Source of the DNA: Methylophaga thalassica MP
Lineage (GTDB): Bacteria > Pseudomonadota > Gammaproteobacteria > Nitrosococcales > Methylophagaceae
Direction of reading: 5' to 3'
Length of the DNA stretch: 64,000 nucleotides
Assembly (NCBI RefSeq): GCF_000214595.1
Contig: NZ_AFIG01000001.1
Span: 496,001 to 560,000, forward strand
Part shown: positions 47,128 to 58,004 of the stretch, piece by piece
Position numbering within the stretch: the stretch's first letter is position 1
Layout: every line of letters begins with the position of its first letter
Notes under the pieces: generated by a model
The model's database searches: none
What the model saw: only the letters and a program-made list of their open reading frames with translations
Told to the model about the DNA's origin: nothing
Program-made: the position numbers and the translations under genes

Positions 47128-48150
47128 ATGTTTTACCGCATTATGCGAGATCTGATGTTTCGTCTTGATGCCGAGAAGGCCCATCATCTTGGTTTAGTTG
47201 GTCTTGATTGGTTGGAAATGACCGGTGCGTCATGGCTGATGACTCGCAAGATGAAAATGACGCCAGTTCGCGTGATGGGTCTGACGTTTCCGAATGCCGT
47301 CGGGCTTGCCGCCGGGCTGGATAAAAATGGTGATCACATTGAAGCGATGTCGGCACTCGGGTTTGGCTTTGTTGAGATTGGTACAGTCACACCACGACCA
47401 CAACCGGGTAATCCTAAACCGCGATTATTTCGTATTCCTGAAGCACAGGGCATTATCAATCGAATGGGTTTTAACAACCTGGGCGTTGATCATCTTATTC
47501 AGCAAGTACAAGCAGCGGATACAAAAACCTTAATTGGTATTAATATCGGTAAAAACTTTGATACCCCTGTTGAGAAAGCGGTCGATGACTATTTAATAGG
47601 TCTTAATAAGGTTTATCCTCACGCTGACTATGTCACTATCAATATTTCATCACCAAATACGCCAGGGCTTCGCACGCTTCAGTTTGGCGAGTCTCTGGAC
47701 AGCTTGTTATCAGCCTTAAAAAAGGCACAAGCTGATTTAGCAGGACAACATAACAAATATGTACCGATGGCCGTGAAGGTTGCGCCAGATCTGACAACTG
47801 ATGAAGTGTCGCAACTGGCGCAGGCATTCAATAAACATAAAATTGATGCGGTGATTGCCACCAACACGACGATGGATCGTGAGGCGGTAGCAGGTCTGCA
47901 GAATGCTGATGAGGCGGGCGGTTTGAGCGGTGCACCTGTTTTTGAAAAATCAACGGAAATTGTCAGACTTTTCCGCGAAGCACTTGATGATGACTTGCCT
48001 ATCATCGCTGCCGGTGGAATCATGTCTGCTCAACAAGCGTTAGCCAAGTTGGATGCGGGTGCATCCCTTGTACAAATTTATAGTGGCCTAATTTATCAAG
48101 GCCCCACGCTTATTCGAGAAGTGATTCAATCCATATCAAAGAGGAACTAA
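47128..48150 (+). CDS. pyrD: Dihydroorotate dehydrogenase (quinone), class 2
   Basis: Fourth step of pyrimidine synthesis, at the inner membrane and coupled to quinone. The 340-residue FMN enzyme has the class 2 N-terminal helix (FYRIMRDLMFRLDAEKAH), AAGLDKNGD, NRMGFNNLG, the catalytic Ser region NISSPNTPGLR and GGIMSAQQALAKLDAGASLVQIY. It lies between DUF2797 and mscS with overlapping or near-zero gaps. Confidence 0.97.
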   Translation: MFYRIMRDLMFRLDAEKAHHLGLVGLDWLEMTGASWLMTRKMKMTPVRVMGLTFPNAVGLAAGLDKNGDHIEAMSALGFGFVEIGTVTPRPQPGNPKPRLFRIPEAQGIINRMGFNNLGVDHLIQQVQAADTKTLIGINIGKNFDTPVEKAVDDYLIGLNKVYPHADYVTINISSPNTPGLRTLQFGESLDSLLSALKKAQADLAGQHNKYVPMAVKVAPDLTTDEVSQLAQAFNKHKIDAVIATNTTMDREAVAGLQNADEAGGLSGAPVFEKSTEIVRLFREALDDDLPIIAAGGIMSAQQALAKLDAGASLVQIYSGLIYQGPTLIREVIQSISKRN

Positions 48151-48151
48151 C

Positions 48152-48973
48152 ATGGAAACTGCAACCGGAAGTATTGTTGTATTCTGGCTGATCAATATTC
48201 TCTATGCTGCGATCATTGTTTTTGTCGGTCGTATAGTAGTCAAGTGGCTGGTAAAAATGTCACGCAAACTGATGGTCAGAGCAAACCTTGATCCTATTCT
48301 GATTAATTTCTTTAGCACCATTGCCAACGCCATTTTATTGTTATTCGTACTCATTGCGGCTTTAGACCAACTGGGTGTCGATACCACCTCGATGATCGCT
48401 GTGCTGGGTGCAGCAGGTTTGGCGATTGGGCTGGCTTTAAAAGACTCACTACAAAACTTTGCTGCCGGCGTGATGCTTATCCTTTTCAGACCCTTCAAAA
48501 TTGGTGATTTTGTTGAAGCTGGAGGTACCGCAGGTGTCATTGAGACAATCACTATTTTCAATACCATTATGAAGACGGGTGATAACCGTGAAGTTATCGT
48601 CCCCAATGGTTTGATTTATGGCGATACCATCACTAACTATTCAGCAAAAGATACCCGACGCATCGATATGGTGTTTGGTATCGGTTATGACGATGATCTG
48701 CTTAAAGCGAAAAAATTACTGACTGATATTGTCACCGGACATGAGAAAGTCATGGCAGATCCTGCTCCTGTTATTCGTGTGTCTGAATTAGCGGACAGTA
48801 GTGTGAATTTTGATGTGCGTCCATGGGTTGCTGCCGATGATTACTGGGCGGTCCGTTCGGAATTGATTGAAACTATCAAATTAGCGTTTGATGAAAACGG
48901 TATCTCTATTCCATACCCACAAATGGACATTCACTTTAATAATCTTGATAAAGAAGATGAAAAGGCCGCTTAA
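48152..48973 (+). CDS. mscS: Small-conductance mechanosensitive channel
   Basis: A 273-residue MscS. N-terminal helix about residues 8-28, second helix 47-72, then the pore helix SMIAVLGAAGLAIGLALKDSLQNFAAGVMLILF and the RPFKIGDFVEAGGTAGVI beta domain with the C-terminal vestibule (DNREVIVPNGLIYGDTI). Size and pore match E. coli MscS. It follows pyrD with one base between and converges with gloB (4-base overlap of stops). Confidence 0.93.
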   Translation: METATGSIVVFWLINILYAAIIVFVGRIVVKWLVKMSRKLMVRANLDPILINFFSTIANAILLLFVLIAALDQLGVDTTSMIAVLGAAGLAIGLALKDSLQNFAAGVMLILFRPFKIGDFVEAGGTAGVIETITIFNTIMKTGDNREVIVPNGLIYGDTITNYSAKDTRRIDMVFGIGYDDDLLKAKKLLTDIVTGHEKVMADPAPVIRVSELADSSVNFDVRPWVAADDYWAVRSELIETIKLAFDENGISIPYPQMDIHFNNLDKEDEKAA

Positions 48974-49740
48974 AACACATCTTTCCATGCTCTTAATGCT
49001 GTAAAAACAGCCTGACTATCTGCGAGAGGGCGACCGGAAAAGGATTCGGTCGCCTTTTTTATACTGTCTAACTCACAACGCAGGAAAGGGTTGGTGTCCA
49101 GCTCATCTTGCATCAATGAAGGAACGGTAGCTTGTTGCTGCTGGCGAGCTTTTTTTGTTTGTTCAAAGCGTTGTATCAGCAAGGCATTATCTGGCTCAAC
49201 TGCTTTAGCAAAACGTAAATTGGCTAATGTGTATTCATGAGCACAATAGATTTTTGTTGTGGCAGGCAAGGTTGCCAGATGGCTGAGTGAGGAATGTAAT
49301 TGCTCTGCGGTGCCACCTAATAAGCGTCCGCTGCCAGCTGCAAATAGTGTATCACCGCAGAACAGTTTTCCTTCAGCCAAATAGCTAATGTGACCGGGAG
49401 TATGGCCTGGTGTATTTAAAACAGTAAATTCAGGAAATGCGGGGTCGATAGCAATGGTGTCTCTGCCAGTTTGTGGATGAGTCACCCCATTTATGTTTTC
49501 ATTGGCAGGACCATAAACGGGAATGGCGACGTCTTTTGTTAACTCAACAATGCCCGCAGTATGATCGGCATGGTGGTGAGTAATCAATATAGCAATAAGG
49601 TCCAGATCTTTGGCTTTTAAGGTTTTTAAAACGGGCGTCGCATCACCTGGATCAACGGCAATGACTTTATTCGTACCTTGCGCTTGAATAAGCCAGATAT
49701 AATTGTCTTCAAATGCGGGAATTCTGTGCACATTCAGCAT
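48970..49740 (-). CDS. gloB: Hydroxyacylglutathione hydrolase (glyoxalase II)
   Basis: Hydrolyses S-lactoylglutathione to lactate and glutathione. The 256-residue metallo-beta-lactamase-fold protein has the dinuclear metal motif THHHADHTAG, NTPGHTPGHISY, LFCGDTLFAAGSGRL and CAHEYTLANLRFA. The ATG at 49740 follows GGAGAAATC; an upstream frame to 49815 overlaps the divergent gene and is unlikely. Divergent from the yafS-like gene with 26 bases between, as in E. coli gloB-yafS-rnhA-dnaQ. Confidence 0.96.
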   Translation of the reverse strand: MLNVHRIPAFEDNYIWLIQAQGTNKVIAVDPGDATPVLKTLKAKDLDLIAILITHHHADHTAGIVELTKDVAIPVYGPANENINGVTHPQTGRDTIAIDPAFPEFTVLNTPGHTPGHISYLAEGKLFCGDTLFAAGSGRLLGGTAEQLHSSLSHLATLPATTKIYCAHEYTLANLRFAKAVEPDNALLIQRFEQTKKARQQQQATVPSLMQDELDTNPFLRCELDSIKKATESFSGRPLADSQAVFTALRAWKDVF

Positions 49741-49766
49741 GATTTCTCCTTTAATGGGCTCACAGT

Positions 49767-50498
49767 ATGAATGAGAACAAACAACGACGACTGAATCAAT
49801 GGTGGCATAGTCCATTGGGAGAGATGCTCATCCAACATGAGCAGGATATCCTGACATCTCTCAATCATCCTCTAGTCGGCTATTTTTATGTTCAATTAGG
49901 TGGTCATTATTCTTTGTTTCCACCGTCGAATCGAGCCATTAAAACAAGTATTGTGGGCCCAACGGGAGATCTAAATGCCAGCGCTGAGTCGCTGCCTTTC
50001 AAGTCTCACAGTATAGATAATTTATTACTTTTGCATGTGTTGGAGTATGCCCATGACCCGCATCAGGTATTGCGGGAAACGGAAAGAGTTCTTGGCGCCG
50101 ATGGTCGAGTCATTTTATGTAGTTTCAATCCCTGGAGTTTATGGGGGCTGCGCCGCCTGTTTTCATGGCAGGACAATGCGCCCTGGCATGGTCATTTTTT
50201 TACCCAAACCCGTATCAGGGATTGGTTGGCACTATTAAATTTTGAAGTGGTTGAACATCATAAAGTCATGTTCAGACCGCCTTTTAGCCGGATGAGTTGG
50301 TTAAATAGGTGCCGTTTTTTAGAGCGCTGGGGAAAACGTTTATGGCCATGTTTTGGCGGCGTGGCGATTGTGGTGGCATGCAAAAGAACGATCCCGCTCA
50401 ACCCGCTTAAACAACGCTGGCGTCAACCGAATTTATTTCCGTCAGCCGGCTTAGTGAATAAGCCGATAACAAGAGAAGGAACAGATGGACCACGTTGA
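49767..50498 (+). CDS. yafS: SAM-dependent methyltransferase, YafS-like
   Basis: A 243-residue class I methyltransferase-like protein. It has [46 protein letters not shown] (the post-motif I region), but a weak first SAM motif, as in YafS proteins. Target unknown. Located between divergent gloB and rnhA, the same place as E. coli yafS; its end overlaps rnhA by 14 bases. Confidence 0.85.
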   Translation: MNENKQRRLNQWWHSPLGEMLIQHEQDILTSLNHPLVGYFYVQLGGHYSLFPPSNRAIKTSIVGPTGDLNASAESLPFKSHSIDNLLLLHVLEYAHDPHQVLRETERVLGADGRVILCSFNPWSLWGLRRLFSWQDNAPWHGHFFTQTRIRDWLALLNFEVVEHHKVMFRPPFSRMSWLNRCRFLERWGKRLWPCFGGVAIVVACKRTIPLNPLKQRWRQPNLFPSAGLVNKPITREGTDGPR

Positions 50499-50928
50499 GT
50501 TATTTACTGATGGTGCCTGTAGTGGCAATCCCGGCCCAGGTGGTTGGGGCGTGATATTACGAGCAAAGGGACAAGAAAAAGAACTGTCCGGTGCCGAAAA
50601 AAATACCACGAATAATCAAATGGAAATGATGGCCGTAATCGCCGGACTTGAAGCATTAAAGCGCCCATGTCAGGTCACCATTACCACGGATTCACAGTAT
50701 GTCATTAAAGGCATGACCGAATGGTTAACAGGCTGGAAAGCCAAAAATTGGAAAACAGCAGTAAAAAAACCAGTGAAGAATGTTGAACTCTGGCAGCGCC
50801 TTGATAAAGCAGTAGCGCCTCATCAGGTAAAATGGGAATGGGTGAGAGGCCATCAGGGACATGTTGAAAACGAACGCGCGGATCAATTAGCTGTTGCCGC
50901 CAGAGAACAAATAGCCGCTAAGAAATAA
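50485..50928 (+). CDS. rnhA: Ribonuclease HI
   Basis: Degrades the RNA strand of RNA-DNA hybrids. The 147-residue protein has the catalytic acid pattern: Asp in [16 protein letters not shown], Glu in [10 protein letters not shown], Asp in TDSQYV and the C-terminal DQLAVAA. RNase HI also needs the conserved His in RGHQGH. Followed by dnaQ, nine bases downstream. Confidence 0.97.
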   Translation: MDHVELFTDGACSGNPGPGGWGVILRAKGQEKELSGAEKNTTNNQMEMMAVIAGLEALKRPCQVTITTDSQYVIKGMTEWLTGWKAKNWKTAVKKPVKNVELWQRLDKAVAPHQVKWEWVRGHQGHVENERADQLAVAAREQIAAKK

Positions 50929-50937
50929 GAGGACACC

Positions 50938-51681
50938 ATGGCAGAAAATGTTGTTAAACGACAAGTGATTCTGGATACCGAAACCACCGGTATCAGCACC
51001 GCTGAAGATCATCGAATTATTGAGATTGGCTGTGTGGAAATGGTTAACCGCCGCCTCACTGGGCAAACATTTCATCAATATATTAATCCTCATCGTGAGA
51101 TTGATGCTGGTGCGATTGAGGTTCACGGTATCACCAATGAATTTTTAGCGGATAAACCCAGCTTTGAAGATATCGCTGAAGATTTTTTGCAATTCATTGA
51201 AGGTGCCGAGTTAATTATTCATAACGCCCCGTTCGACGTTGGCTTTATTGATCACGAGCTCAAAAAATTGAGCGGCGAAAATCGCCGGGTTAATTCGCTT
51301 TGCACAGTATTAGATACTTTAAAAATGGCCAGGGACAAACATCCGGGCCAGAAAAACAATCTCGATGCCTTATGTAAACGTTATGACGTCGATAACTCCA
51401 ACCGTGAGTTACATGGAGCCTTACTGGATGCTGAGATTTTAGCGGACGTTTATTTAGCGATGACCGGTGGCCAGGTTAGTATGTTGCTGGCCGCTAATGA
51501 AGAGGAAACGGTAACCTCAACCCCATCAGGAAGCGAAGCTGAAGAAGTGATTGCGACTGTGAAGTCCAGAAACCTCAAAGTCATCCGAGCCTCGGAGGAA
51601 GAACTTGCTGCGCATGAAGCAATGCTAGAGAAAGTGCAGAAAAGTAGTGGTGGGGAATGTGTTTGGTTGAGAGAATCATAG
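50938..51681 (+). CDS. dnaQ: DNA polymerase III epsilon subunit
   Basis: The 3'-5' proofreading exonuclease of the replicative polymerase. The 247-residue protein has ExoI VILDTETTGIS, ExoII IHNAPFDVGFIDHEL and ExoIII HGALLDAEILADVYL (DEDDh with His). The C-terminal part would bind the polymerase alpha subunit. GAGGACACC precedes the start. Last gene of the rnhA-dnaQ pair; accessory DNA starts right after it. Confidence 0.97.
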   Translation: MAENVVKRQVILDTETTGISTAEDHRIIEIGCVEMVNRRLTGQTFHQYINPHREIDAGAIEVHGITNEFLADKPSFEDIAEDFLQFIEGAELIIHNAPFDVGFIDHELKKLSGENRRVNSLCTVLDTLKMARDKHPGQKNNLDALCKRYDVDNSNRELHGALLDAEILADVYLAMTGGQVSMLLAANEEETVTSTPSGSEAEEVIATVKSRNLKVIRASEEELAAHEAMLEKVQKSSGGECVWLRES

Positions 51682-51700
51682 TCTTTAAGACTTTTTAGTT

Positions 51701-52578
51701 ATGGACTTTTTCAGTGAAAAAGAAGCAAAAAGTTATACATTAAGCATGATGACTGGATATTTAAGTCATGAGCAATTGCTTCAAAAACTTGATGACTTTA
51801 AAAATTTTCGCGAGATTGAGCCAAACGATGAAGAAAAAGAGTATTGGTCGAAAAAAATAACTGAGCTTGAGCACTGGTTGAATAGTTCTAAATATCAAGA
51901 TGGAGAATATCCTCAAGGTCTAGATCAATTATTTCTTGATTTAGTTGAGTGGAGAGCATCAATTTTTGCATTGCAGTCGGTCAACGCAACTAAAGAGCTA
52001 TTTAGTAAATATATCTTTTATAGTCAGTGGATGAATGGGGCTACATACGCTGTTTTTTCTATTCTTGGCAAACTTGTTAGTAAAGATCGTAGAGTAATAC
52101 ATTAAGAAATTTATGGGATGATGTAAAAAGCTATATTTCAAGATCTGAGTTACTTGGTGAAGGTGAGTTTTTCTTCATTGAAGAAAAAATGAATAAAAGC
52201 GTAGGTCATTTTAATAATAAAAATTCAAAAGCATTGTTCTTTCGTAATAAAACTGTTGCTCACAATGAGCTTTCCCCAAAAATCGATTGGAATGACGTAG
52301 ATAAAGATATACATTTATTGTCTCGGATCTGGTCGGTCCTCAGTATGTGGTCGTCTCATGGAAATATTGGTCTATTTTATGATTCGAAAGCTGCATTTTT
52401 AGGGTTTGAAAATATACTAAGTCAGCAAGATATTGTTGAATTAATACAAAAAAGAAAATTATATCTAGGGTTTGTTGAAGATTGGTTTGTATCAAGCTTA
52501 TTAGATGGCCGAAGAGTTGGAGATAGAACGCCTGAAGTAAAACTTCATATTCATACGTCTGATATAGAAAATACATAA
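51701..52578 (+). pseudogene. Frameshifted HEPN-like (AbiU2-like) gene
   Basis: Two ORFs, 51701-52105 and 52189-52578, are in frames one base apart. The second frame is open back to 52093, right after an in-frame TAG, and reads SNTLRNLWDDVKSYIS directly into it. The first ends LVSKDRRVIH and stops at 52105, so a single-base loss near 52090-52095 explains both and restores a protein of about 292 residues. The joined product contains RNKTVAH, an R-x5-H pattern like the RNase site of HEPN proteins, and the helical layout resembles AbiU2-type HEPN proteins. It lies in AT-rich sequence beside dnaQ and looks acquired. It is most likely an inactivated toxin or defence gene; a sequencing error is possible. 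Confidence 0.65.
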
Positions 52579-52595
52579 AACTACAACTTCAGACG

Positions 52596-53096
52596 CTGCC
52601 GCTGGGGCGTTCATTTATTTTGTTTGCCCAAAATAAACGAACCAAACAAAAGGGCACCCGATATTGCCTTATATCTAAAAATTAACTTCATTTTATGGCG
52701 TGGACACCAACTCGCTACGCTCAAACACGTGCCCACTTAACCCATAAAATGAAGCCAATTTTTAGCGGCAATAGACGGGAAGAAAAGAATTCTCTCTTTC
52801 CCCGTTTGTGCTGACGAGGAATGACATTTATTCAGGTCTGAGGGAGGCTAGTGTTTGAGCGTAGCGAGTTTTAGCCGACCGCCTGAATCAATGTTATGAC
52901 GAGTGGAGCCGCAGGCCAGCACGGTGGGGTGCCCTAGGGTTGTTAGGGAAATGGGCAAGCATTTCCCTGACTCGCCAGCAAGGCGAAACTAAAGACTTAT
53001 AAATCTAAAATAAACCTTCGTGTATTGATGATGGTTTGTTTTTTTACGTTGCCATTGAGGCGTGCATTTATTTTTGGACAAGCAAAATAAATGAAC
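52596..53096. repeat. Non-coding mosaic of inverted and direct repeats (about 500 bp)
   Basis: No gene is present. Inside are four palindromic modules. (1) GTTCATTTATTTTG-6-CAAAATAAACGAAC at 52609-52642. (2) A long imperfect pair, 52663-52698 with 52742-52772, including CTTCATTTTATGG and CCATAAAATGAAG. (3) A perfect 18-base inverted pair CTCGCTACGCTCAAACAC (52711-52728) with its complement at 52851-52868. (4) A 9-bp hairpin around AGGGAAATG (52945-52968). The end at about 53050-53096 repeats the start: GGCGTGCATTTATTTT versus GGCGTTCATTTATTTT, again followed by a complementary arm. The structure suggests a non-autonomous mobile or dispersed element. Confidence 0.7.
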
Positions 53097-53188
53097 TCGG
53101 ATTTAGCCGGAAACTTCGAAGCTTAAATAATCAAATAACGCTTTGAATACAAGTAATCACAAAAAAATCAATAAATTCCAAAGTTTTC

Positions 53189-53216
53189 CTTGAAATCAAA
53201 TTTTTTACCCCCAGAT
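53189..53216 (+). promoter_or_regulatory. Sigma-32 heat-shock promoter of grpE
   Basis: CTTGAAA (53189-53195), a 13-base spacer and CCCCAGAT (53209-53216) match the sigma-32 consensus CTTGAAA-N11-16-CCCCATNT, 37 bases before the grpE ATG. Confidence 0.9.
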
Positions 53217-53252
53217 TGACGTTCTGTTAGAAGCAAAGCGGAATACATCATC

Positions 53253-53792
53253 ATGAGCAATGAAGAAATTGAAAAGCCAGAAGTAGAAGCGAGTGAGCAA
53301 GCTGAAACTGAGGCATCATCAGAAACAGAAAAAACAACAGAGCAGTTGTTGGAAGAAGCACAAAAACAAGCAGAAGAAAACTGGAACCAGGTGTTATTAG
53401 CTCGTGCTGATCTGGAAAATGTTCGTCGCCGTCATGCTCGGGACCTGGAAAATGCCCATAAACACGCTTTAGATAAGTTTGTGAATGAGCTTTTACCCAT
53501 TTGTGACAGCCTTGAACTTGGCTTAAATGCGGCTAAGTCAGAATCAGCGACGCTAGATGCAGTTCGCGATGGTATGAGTATGACCATGAAAATGTTACTC
53601 GATAATATTGGCAAGCTTGGTTTGGAACAGGTTGATCCTGTGGGCCAACCGTTTGACCCTGAGTTACACCAGGCTGTGTCTATGCAACCTGCCGATGGCA
53701 TTGAAGCCAACCATGTCATTAGCGTGATGCAGAAAGGTTATAGCTTCAATGGCCGTTTACTTCGACCGGCAATGGTTGTGGTCTCTCAATAA
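53253..53792 (+). CDS. grpE: Nucleotide exchange factor GrpE
   Basis: Releases ADP from DnaK. The 179-residue protein has the long acidic N-terminal helix (to about residue 45), the coiled coil with LLARADLENVRRRHARD, and the beta-wing domain ending YSFNGRLLRPAMVVVSQ. It heads grpE-dnaK-dnaJ, with its own sigma-32-type promoter at 53189-53216. Confidence 0.96.
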   Translation: MSNEEIEKPEVEASEQAETEASSETEKTTEQLLEEAQKQAEENWNQVLLARADLENVRRRHARDLENAHKHALDKFVNELLPICDSLELGLNAAKSESATLDAVRDGMSMTMKMLLDNIGKLGLEQVDPVGQPFDPELHQAVSMQPADGIEANHVISVMQKGYSFNGRLLRPAMVVVSQ

Positions 53793-53806
53793 AAATACAT
53801 TCGGGG

Positions 53807-53834
53807 CTTGAAATTTTAATTTTATCCCCCAATT
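53807..53834 (+). promoter_or_regulatory. Sigma-32 heat-shock promoter of dnaK
   Basis: CTTGAAA (53807-53813), a 13-base spacer and CCCCAATT (53827-53834), 58 bases before the dnaK ATG. Spacing is identical to the grpE promoter. Confidence 0.88.
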
Positions 53835-53891
53835 ACTTATCCGAAGGCGGCTTAAATAGCCAGCAAGATACAAGATTGATGGAGTATAAAA

Positions 53892-55811
53892 ATGGGAAAA
53901 ATTATTGGTATTGACTTAGGAACAACAAATTCCTGTGTCGCAGTGATGGAAGATGGCAAAGCACGCGTTATCGAAAACAGCGAAGGCGATCGCACTACGC
54001 CATCAATCATTGCTTTTACAAAAGATGACGAAGTCTTAGTTGGTCAGTCTGCAAAACGTCAGGCGGTCACTAATCCAAACAATACACTGTACGGTATCAA
54101 ACGTTTGATTGGCCGTAAGTTTAAAGAAGATGTCGTTCAGCGTGACATCGATATGGTGCCCTACAAAATCGTTGAAGCAGACAATGGCGATGCCTGGGTG
54201 TCTGTTAACGATAAAAAAATGGCGCCACCTGAAATTTCAGCACGTGTTCTGATGAAAATGAAGAAAACCGCTGAAGAATTTCTGGGTGAACCTGTCACAG
54301 AAGCGGTGGTCACTGTACCTGCTTACTTCAACGACTCACAACGTCAGGCAACCAAAGATGCGGGTAAAATTGCCGGTCTTGAAGTTAAACGTATTATCAA
54401 CGAACCAACCGCTGCTGCACTGGCATACGGCATGGATAAAAAACGCGGCGATTCTACCGTTGTTGTTTATGACCTAGGTGGTGGTACATTCGACGTATCA
54501 ATCATTGAGATTGCGGATATTGAAGGCGAACACCAATTTGAAGTATTAGCCACTAATGGTGATACCTTCTTAGGTGGTGAAGATTTCGACCAACGCATCA
54601 TTGATTATTTAGTGGCTGAGTTCAAAAAAGATCAAGGTGTTGACCTGGCAAAAGATCCATTGGCTCTGCAACGTCTGAAAGATGCGGCTGAAAAAGCGAA
54701 GATCGAACTGTCTTCAAGCCAGCAAACAGATATTAACCTGCCTTACATAACAGCGGATGCATCAGGTCCTAAACACATGGAAATGCGTTTAACTCGTGCT
54801 AAGTTGGAATCATTGGTTGAAGACCTGATTTCACGCAGCATGGAGCCTTGCAAAATGGCACTGAAAGATGCCGGCCTATCTACATCTGAAATCAACGATG
54901 TGATTTTAGTCGGTGGTCAAACCCGCATGCCTAAAGTGCAGGAAGCGGTTAAAGAAATGTTTGGTAAAGAGCCTCGTCGTGATGTGAACCCTGACGAAGC
55001 GGTTGCAGTGGGTGCTGCTATCCAGGCAGCGGTGCTTTCAGGTGATGTTAAAGACGTATTGTTACTTGACGTCACGCCACTGAGCCTGGGTATTGAAACC
55101 ATGGGTGGTGTGATGACTAAACTGGTTGAGAAAAACACCACGATTCCAACAAAAGCGAATCAAGTGTTCTCAACAGCAGAGGACAATCAACCCGCGGTAA
55201 CCATTCATGTGCTTCAAGGTGAGCGTGAAATGGCATCAGCGAATAAATCACTGGGTCGTTTTGACTTGGCAGATATTCCTCCTGCTCCACGTGGTACACC
55301 GCAAATCGAAGTGACATTTGATATTGATGCTAACGGTATTCTTAACGTATCAGCAGCAGATAAAGCGACAGGCAAAAAACAATCTATCGTGATTAAAGCG
55401 TCTAGTGGCTTATCTGATGAAGAAGTTGAGAAAATGGTGAAAGATGCAGAAGCGCATGCGGATGAAGATCGTAAATTCCATGAACTAGTGACTGCACGTA
55501 ACCAAGCTGATGCATTAATTCACGGCACAGAAAAATCACTTAAAGATTTAGGTGATAAAGTTGAAGCTGATGAAAAAGCAAAAATTGAATCAGCGATCGC
55601 CGCTTTACAAGAAGCGATTAAAGGCGAAGACAAAGACGACATTGAAGCAAAAACAACCGCTTTAAGTGAAGTCGCTGGCAAGTTAGCAGAACGTGCTTAT
55701 GCAGAAAATGCAGAAGCCGGTGCTGATGCAGGCCAAGCCGATGATGCAAAAGCAGGTGATGACGTCGTTGACGCTGAGTTTGAAGAAGTTGACGACGACA
55801 ACAAAAAATAA
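53892..55811 (+). CDS. dnaK: Chaperone DnaK (Hsp70)
   Basis: A 639-residue Hsp70. The ATPase domain has [27 protein letters not shown] and [11 protein letters not shown]; the linker is [19 protein letters not shown]; the substrate domain and lid follow, ending in an acidic tail ([13 protein letters not shown]). GATGGAG precedes the start. It works with GrpE and DnaJ, encoded on either side, and has its own heat-shock promoter. Confidence 0.98.
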   Translation: MGKIIGIDLGTTNSCVAVMEDGKARVIENSEGDRTTPSIIAFTKDDEVLVGQSAKRQAVTNPNNTLYGIKRLIGRKFKEDVVQRDIDMVPYKIVEADNGDAWVSVNDKKMAPPEISARVLMKMKKTAEEFLGEPVTEAVVTVPAYFNDSQRQATKDAGKIAGLEVKRIINEPTAAALAYGMDKKRGDSTVVVYDLGGGTFDVSIIEIADIEGEHQFEVLATNGDTFLGGEDFDQRIIDYLVAEFKKDQGVDLAKDPLALQRLKDAAEKAKIELSSSQQTDINLPYITADASGPKHMEMRLTRAKLESLVEDLISRSMEPCKMALKDAGLSTSEINDVILVGGQTRMPKVQEAVKEMFGKEPRRDVNPDEAVAVGAAIQAAVLSGDVKDVLLLDVTPLSLGIETMGGVMTKLVEKNTTIPTKANQVFSTAEDNQPAVTIHVLQGEREMASANKSLGRFDLADIPPAPRGTPQIEVTFDIDANGILNVSAADKATGKKQSIVIKASSGLSDEEVEKMVKDAEAHADEDRKFHELVTARNQADALIHGTEKSLKDLGDKVEADEKAKIESAIAALQEAIKGEDKDDIEAKTTALSEVAGKLAERAYAENAEAGADAGQADDAKAGDDVVDAEFEEVDDDNKK

Positions 55812-55839
55812 TCTTTAACGAGATTATGTTGAGCATGGC

Positions 55840-55873
55840 AAACAGGCGTCAGGAATTTCCGGCGCCTGTTTTG
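55840..55873 (+). terminator. Hairpin between dnaK and dnaJ
   Basis: AAACAGGCG and CGCCTGTTT pair, with GGAA/TTCC continuing inward, and a short T-run follows. It lies 29 bases after the dnaK stop. It is probably a partial terminator lowering dnaJ expression relative to dnaK. Confidence 0.75.
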
Positions 55874-55901
55874 TCGTTTTAGGTAGTTGGGAAAAAGAAT
55901 A

Positions 55902-57014
55902 ATGGCCAAAAGAGACTATTACGAAGTTTTAGAATTATCACGCACGGCGACTGAAGCTGAAATCAAAAAAGCCTATCGTCGCATGGCGATGAAATATCAT
56001 CCGGACAGAAATCCCGATGATGCTGAAGCTGAGTCCAAGTTTAAGGAAGCCAAAGAAGCCTACGAAATTTTATCTGATAGTCAAAAACGTGCTGCCTATG
56101 ATCAGTTTGGTCATGAGGGTGTGGATCAATCCATGGGTGGAGGATTCAGAAGTAGTGGCGGCTTCAGCGATATTTTTGGTGATGTATTTAATGATATTTT
56201 CGGCGGTGGTGGCGGTGGCCGACAGCAGGCTTATCGCGGTGCTGATTTAAGATACCGTCTTGATTTGTCATTGGAAGATGCCGTTGCCGGAACCACGGCG
56301 AAGATACGTATTCCGGTCAATGTTGAATGTAACACCTGTGATGGCAGTGGTGCCAAGAAAGGCACACAGCCTGTTACCTGTACCACCTGTGGTGGTCATG
56401 GTCAGGTACGTATTCAGCAAGGATTCTTCACCATGCAACAGCCGTGTCCTCATTGTCGGGGCACAGGTAAAATGATTAAAGAGCCTTGCCCAGACTGTCA
56501 TGGTGAGGGGCTGGTTCAGGAAGAAAAAACACTGCAAGTGAAAGTCCCTGCTGGTGTCGATACAGGCGACCGTATCCGTCTGGCGGGTGAAGGTGAAGCG
56601 GGTACTCACGGTGCCCCTGCTGGTGATTTGTATGTGGAAGTGTCAGTCAGCCGACATGATGTCTTCACTCGTGATGGTACAAATTTATTTTGCGATGTGC
56701 CATTGAGTTTTGTCACTGCGGCATTGGGCGGTGAAGTGGAAGTACCGACCTTGGAAGGCAAAGCCAATCTGAAGATTCCAGAAGGCACGCAAACTGGCCA
56801 GCAATTCCGCCTGAAAGGTAAAGGTGTGCAGTCAGTTCGTGGTGGCGCAACCGGCGATCTTTTATGTCGGGTTATTATTGAAACCCCCGTGAAGTTATCA
56901 AAAAAACAGAAAGAATTACTGCAAGAGTTTGAGGGCGATCTGAAAGGGGGCGGTGAAAAGCACAACCCGAAACATAGCTCCTGGCTGGATGCGGTAAAAC
57001 GTTTTTTTGAATAA
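55902..57014 (+). CDS. dnaJ: Chaperone DnaJ (Hsp40)
   Basis: A 370-residue co-chaperone with the J domain ([29 protein letters not shown]), the Gly/Phe-rich linker ([16 protein letters not shown]), four CxxCxGxG zinc repeats ([32 protein letters not shown]) and the substrate-binding C-terminus. ATG at 55902 chosen over an in-frame TTG at 55887. Confidence 0.97.
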   Translation: MAKRDYYEVLELSRTATEAEIKKAYRRMAMKYHPDRNPDDAEAESKFKEAKEAYEILSDSQKRAAYDQFGHEGVDQSMGGGFRSSGGFSDIFGDVFNDIFGGGGGGRQQAYRGADLRYRLDLSLEDAVAGTTAKIRIPVNVECNTCDGSGAKKGTQPVTCTTCGGHGQVRIQQGFFTMQQPCPHCRGTGKMIKEPCPDCHGEGLVQEEKTLQVKVPAGVDTGDRIRLAGEGEAGTHGAPAGDLYVEVSVSRHDVFTRDGTNLFCDVPLSFVTAALGGEVEVPTLEGKANLKIPEGTQTGQQFRLKGKGVQSVRGGATGDLLCRVIIETPVKLSKKQKELLQEFEGDLKGGGEKHNPKHSSWLDAVKRFFE

Positions 57015-57019
57015 TATGA

Positions 57020-57865
<846 letters not shown>

Positions 57866-57922
57866 ATTCCGACTGACAATTTTCTGTTAGAGCTCTGCTT
57901 CTGATCTCTAAATTTCTTTACC

Positions 57923-57960
57923 AATACCCTGCTTCATGCAGGGTATTGTACTTTTCTCTT
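57923..57960 (+). terminator. Terminator after dapB
   Basis: AATACCCTGC-ttcat-GCAGGGTATT forms a perfect 10-bp stem, with a T-rich tail a few bases later. Confidence 0.8.
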
Positions 57961-58004
57961 AACTTACTTATATAATCGAACCAACGCATTAACAGGTTGG
58001 ATTG

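Noticed and set aside
52090-52105. Programmed ribosomal frameshift joining the two HEPN-like frames
   Set aside because: The overlap of the frames is very short and has no slippery heptamer or downstream stem; a one-base deletion is simpler.
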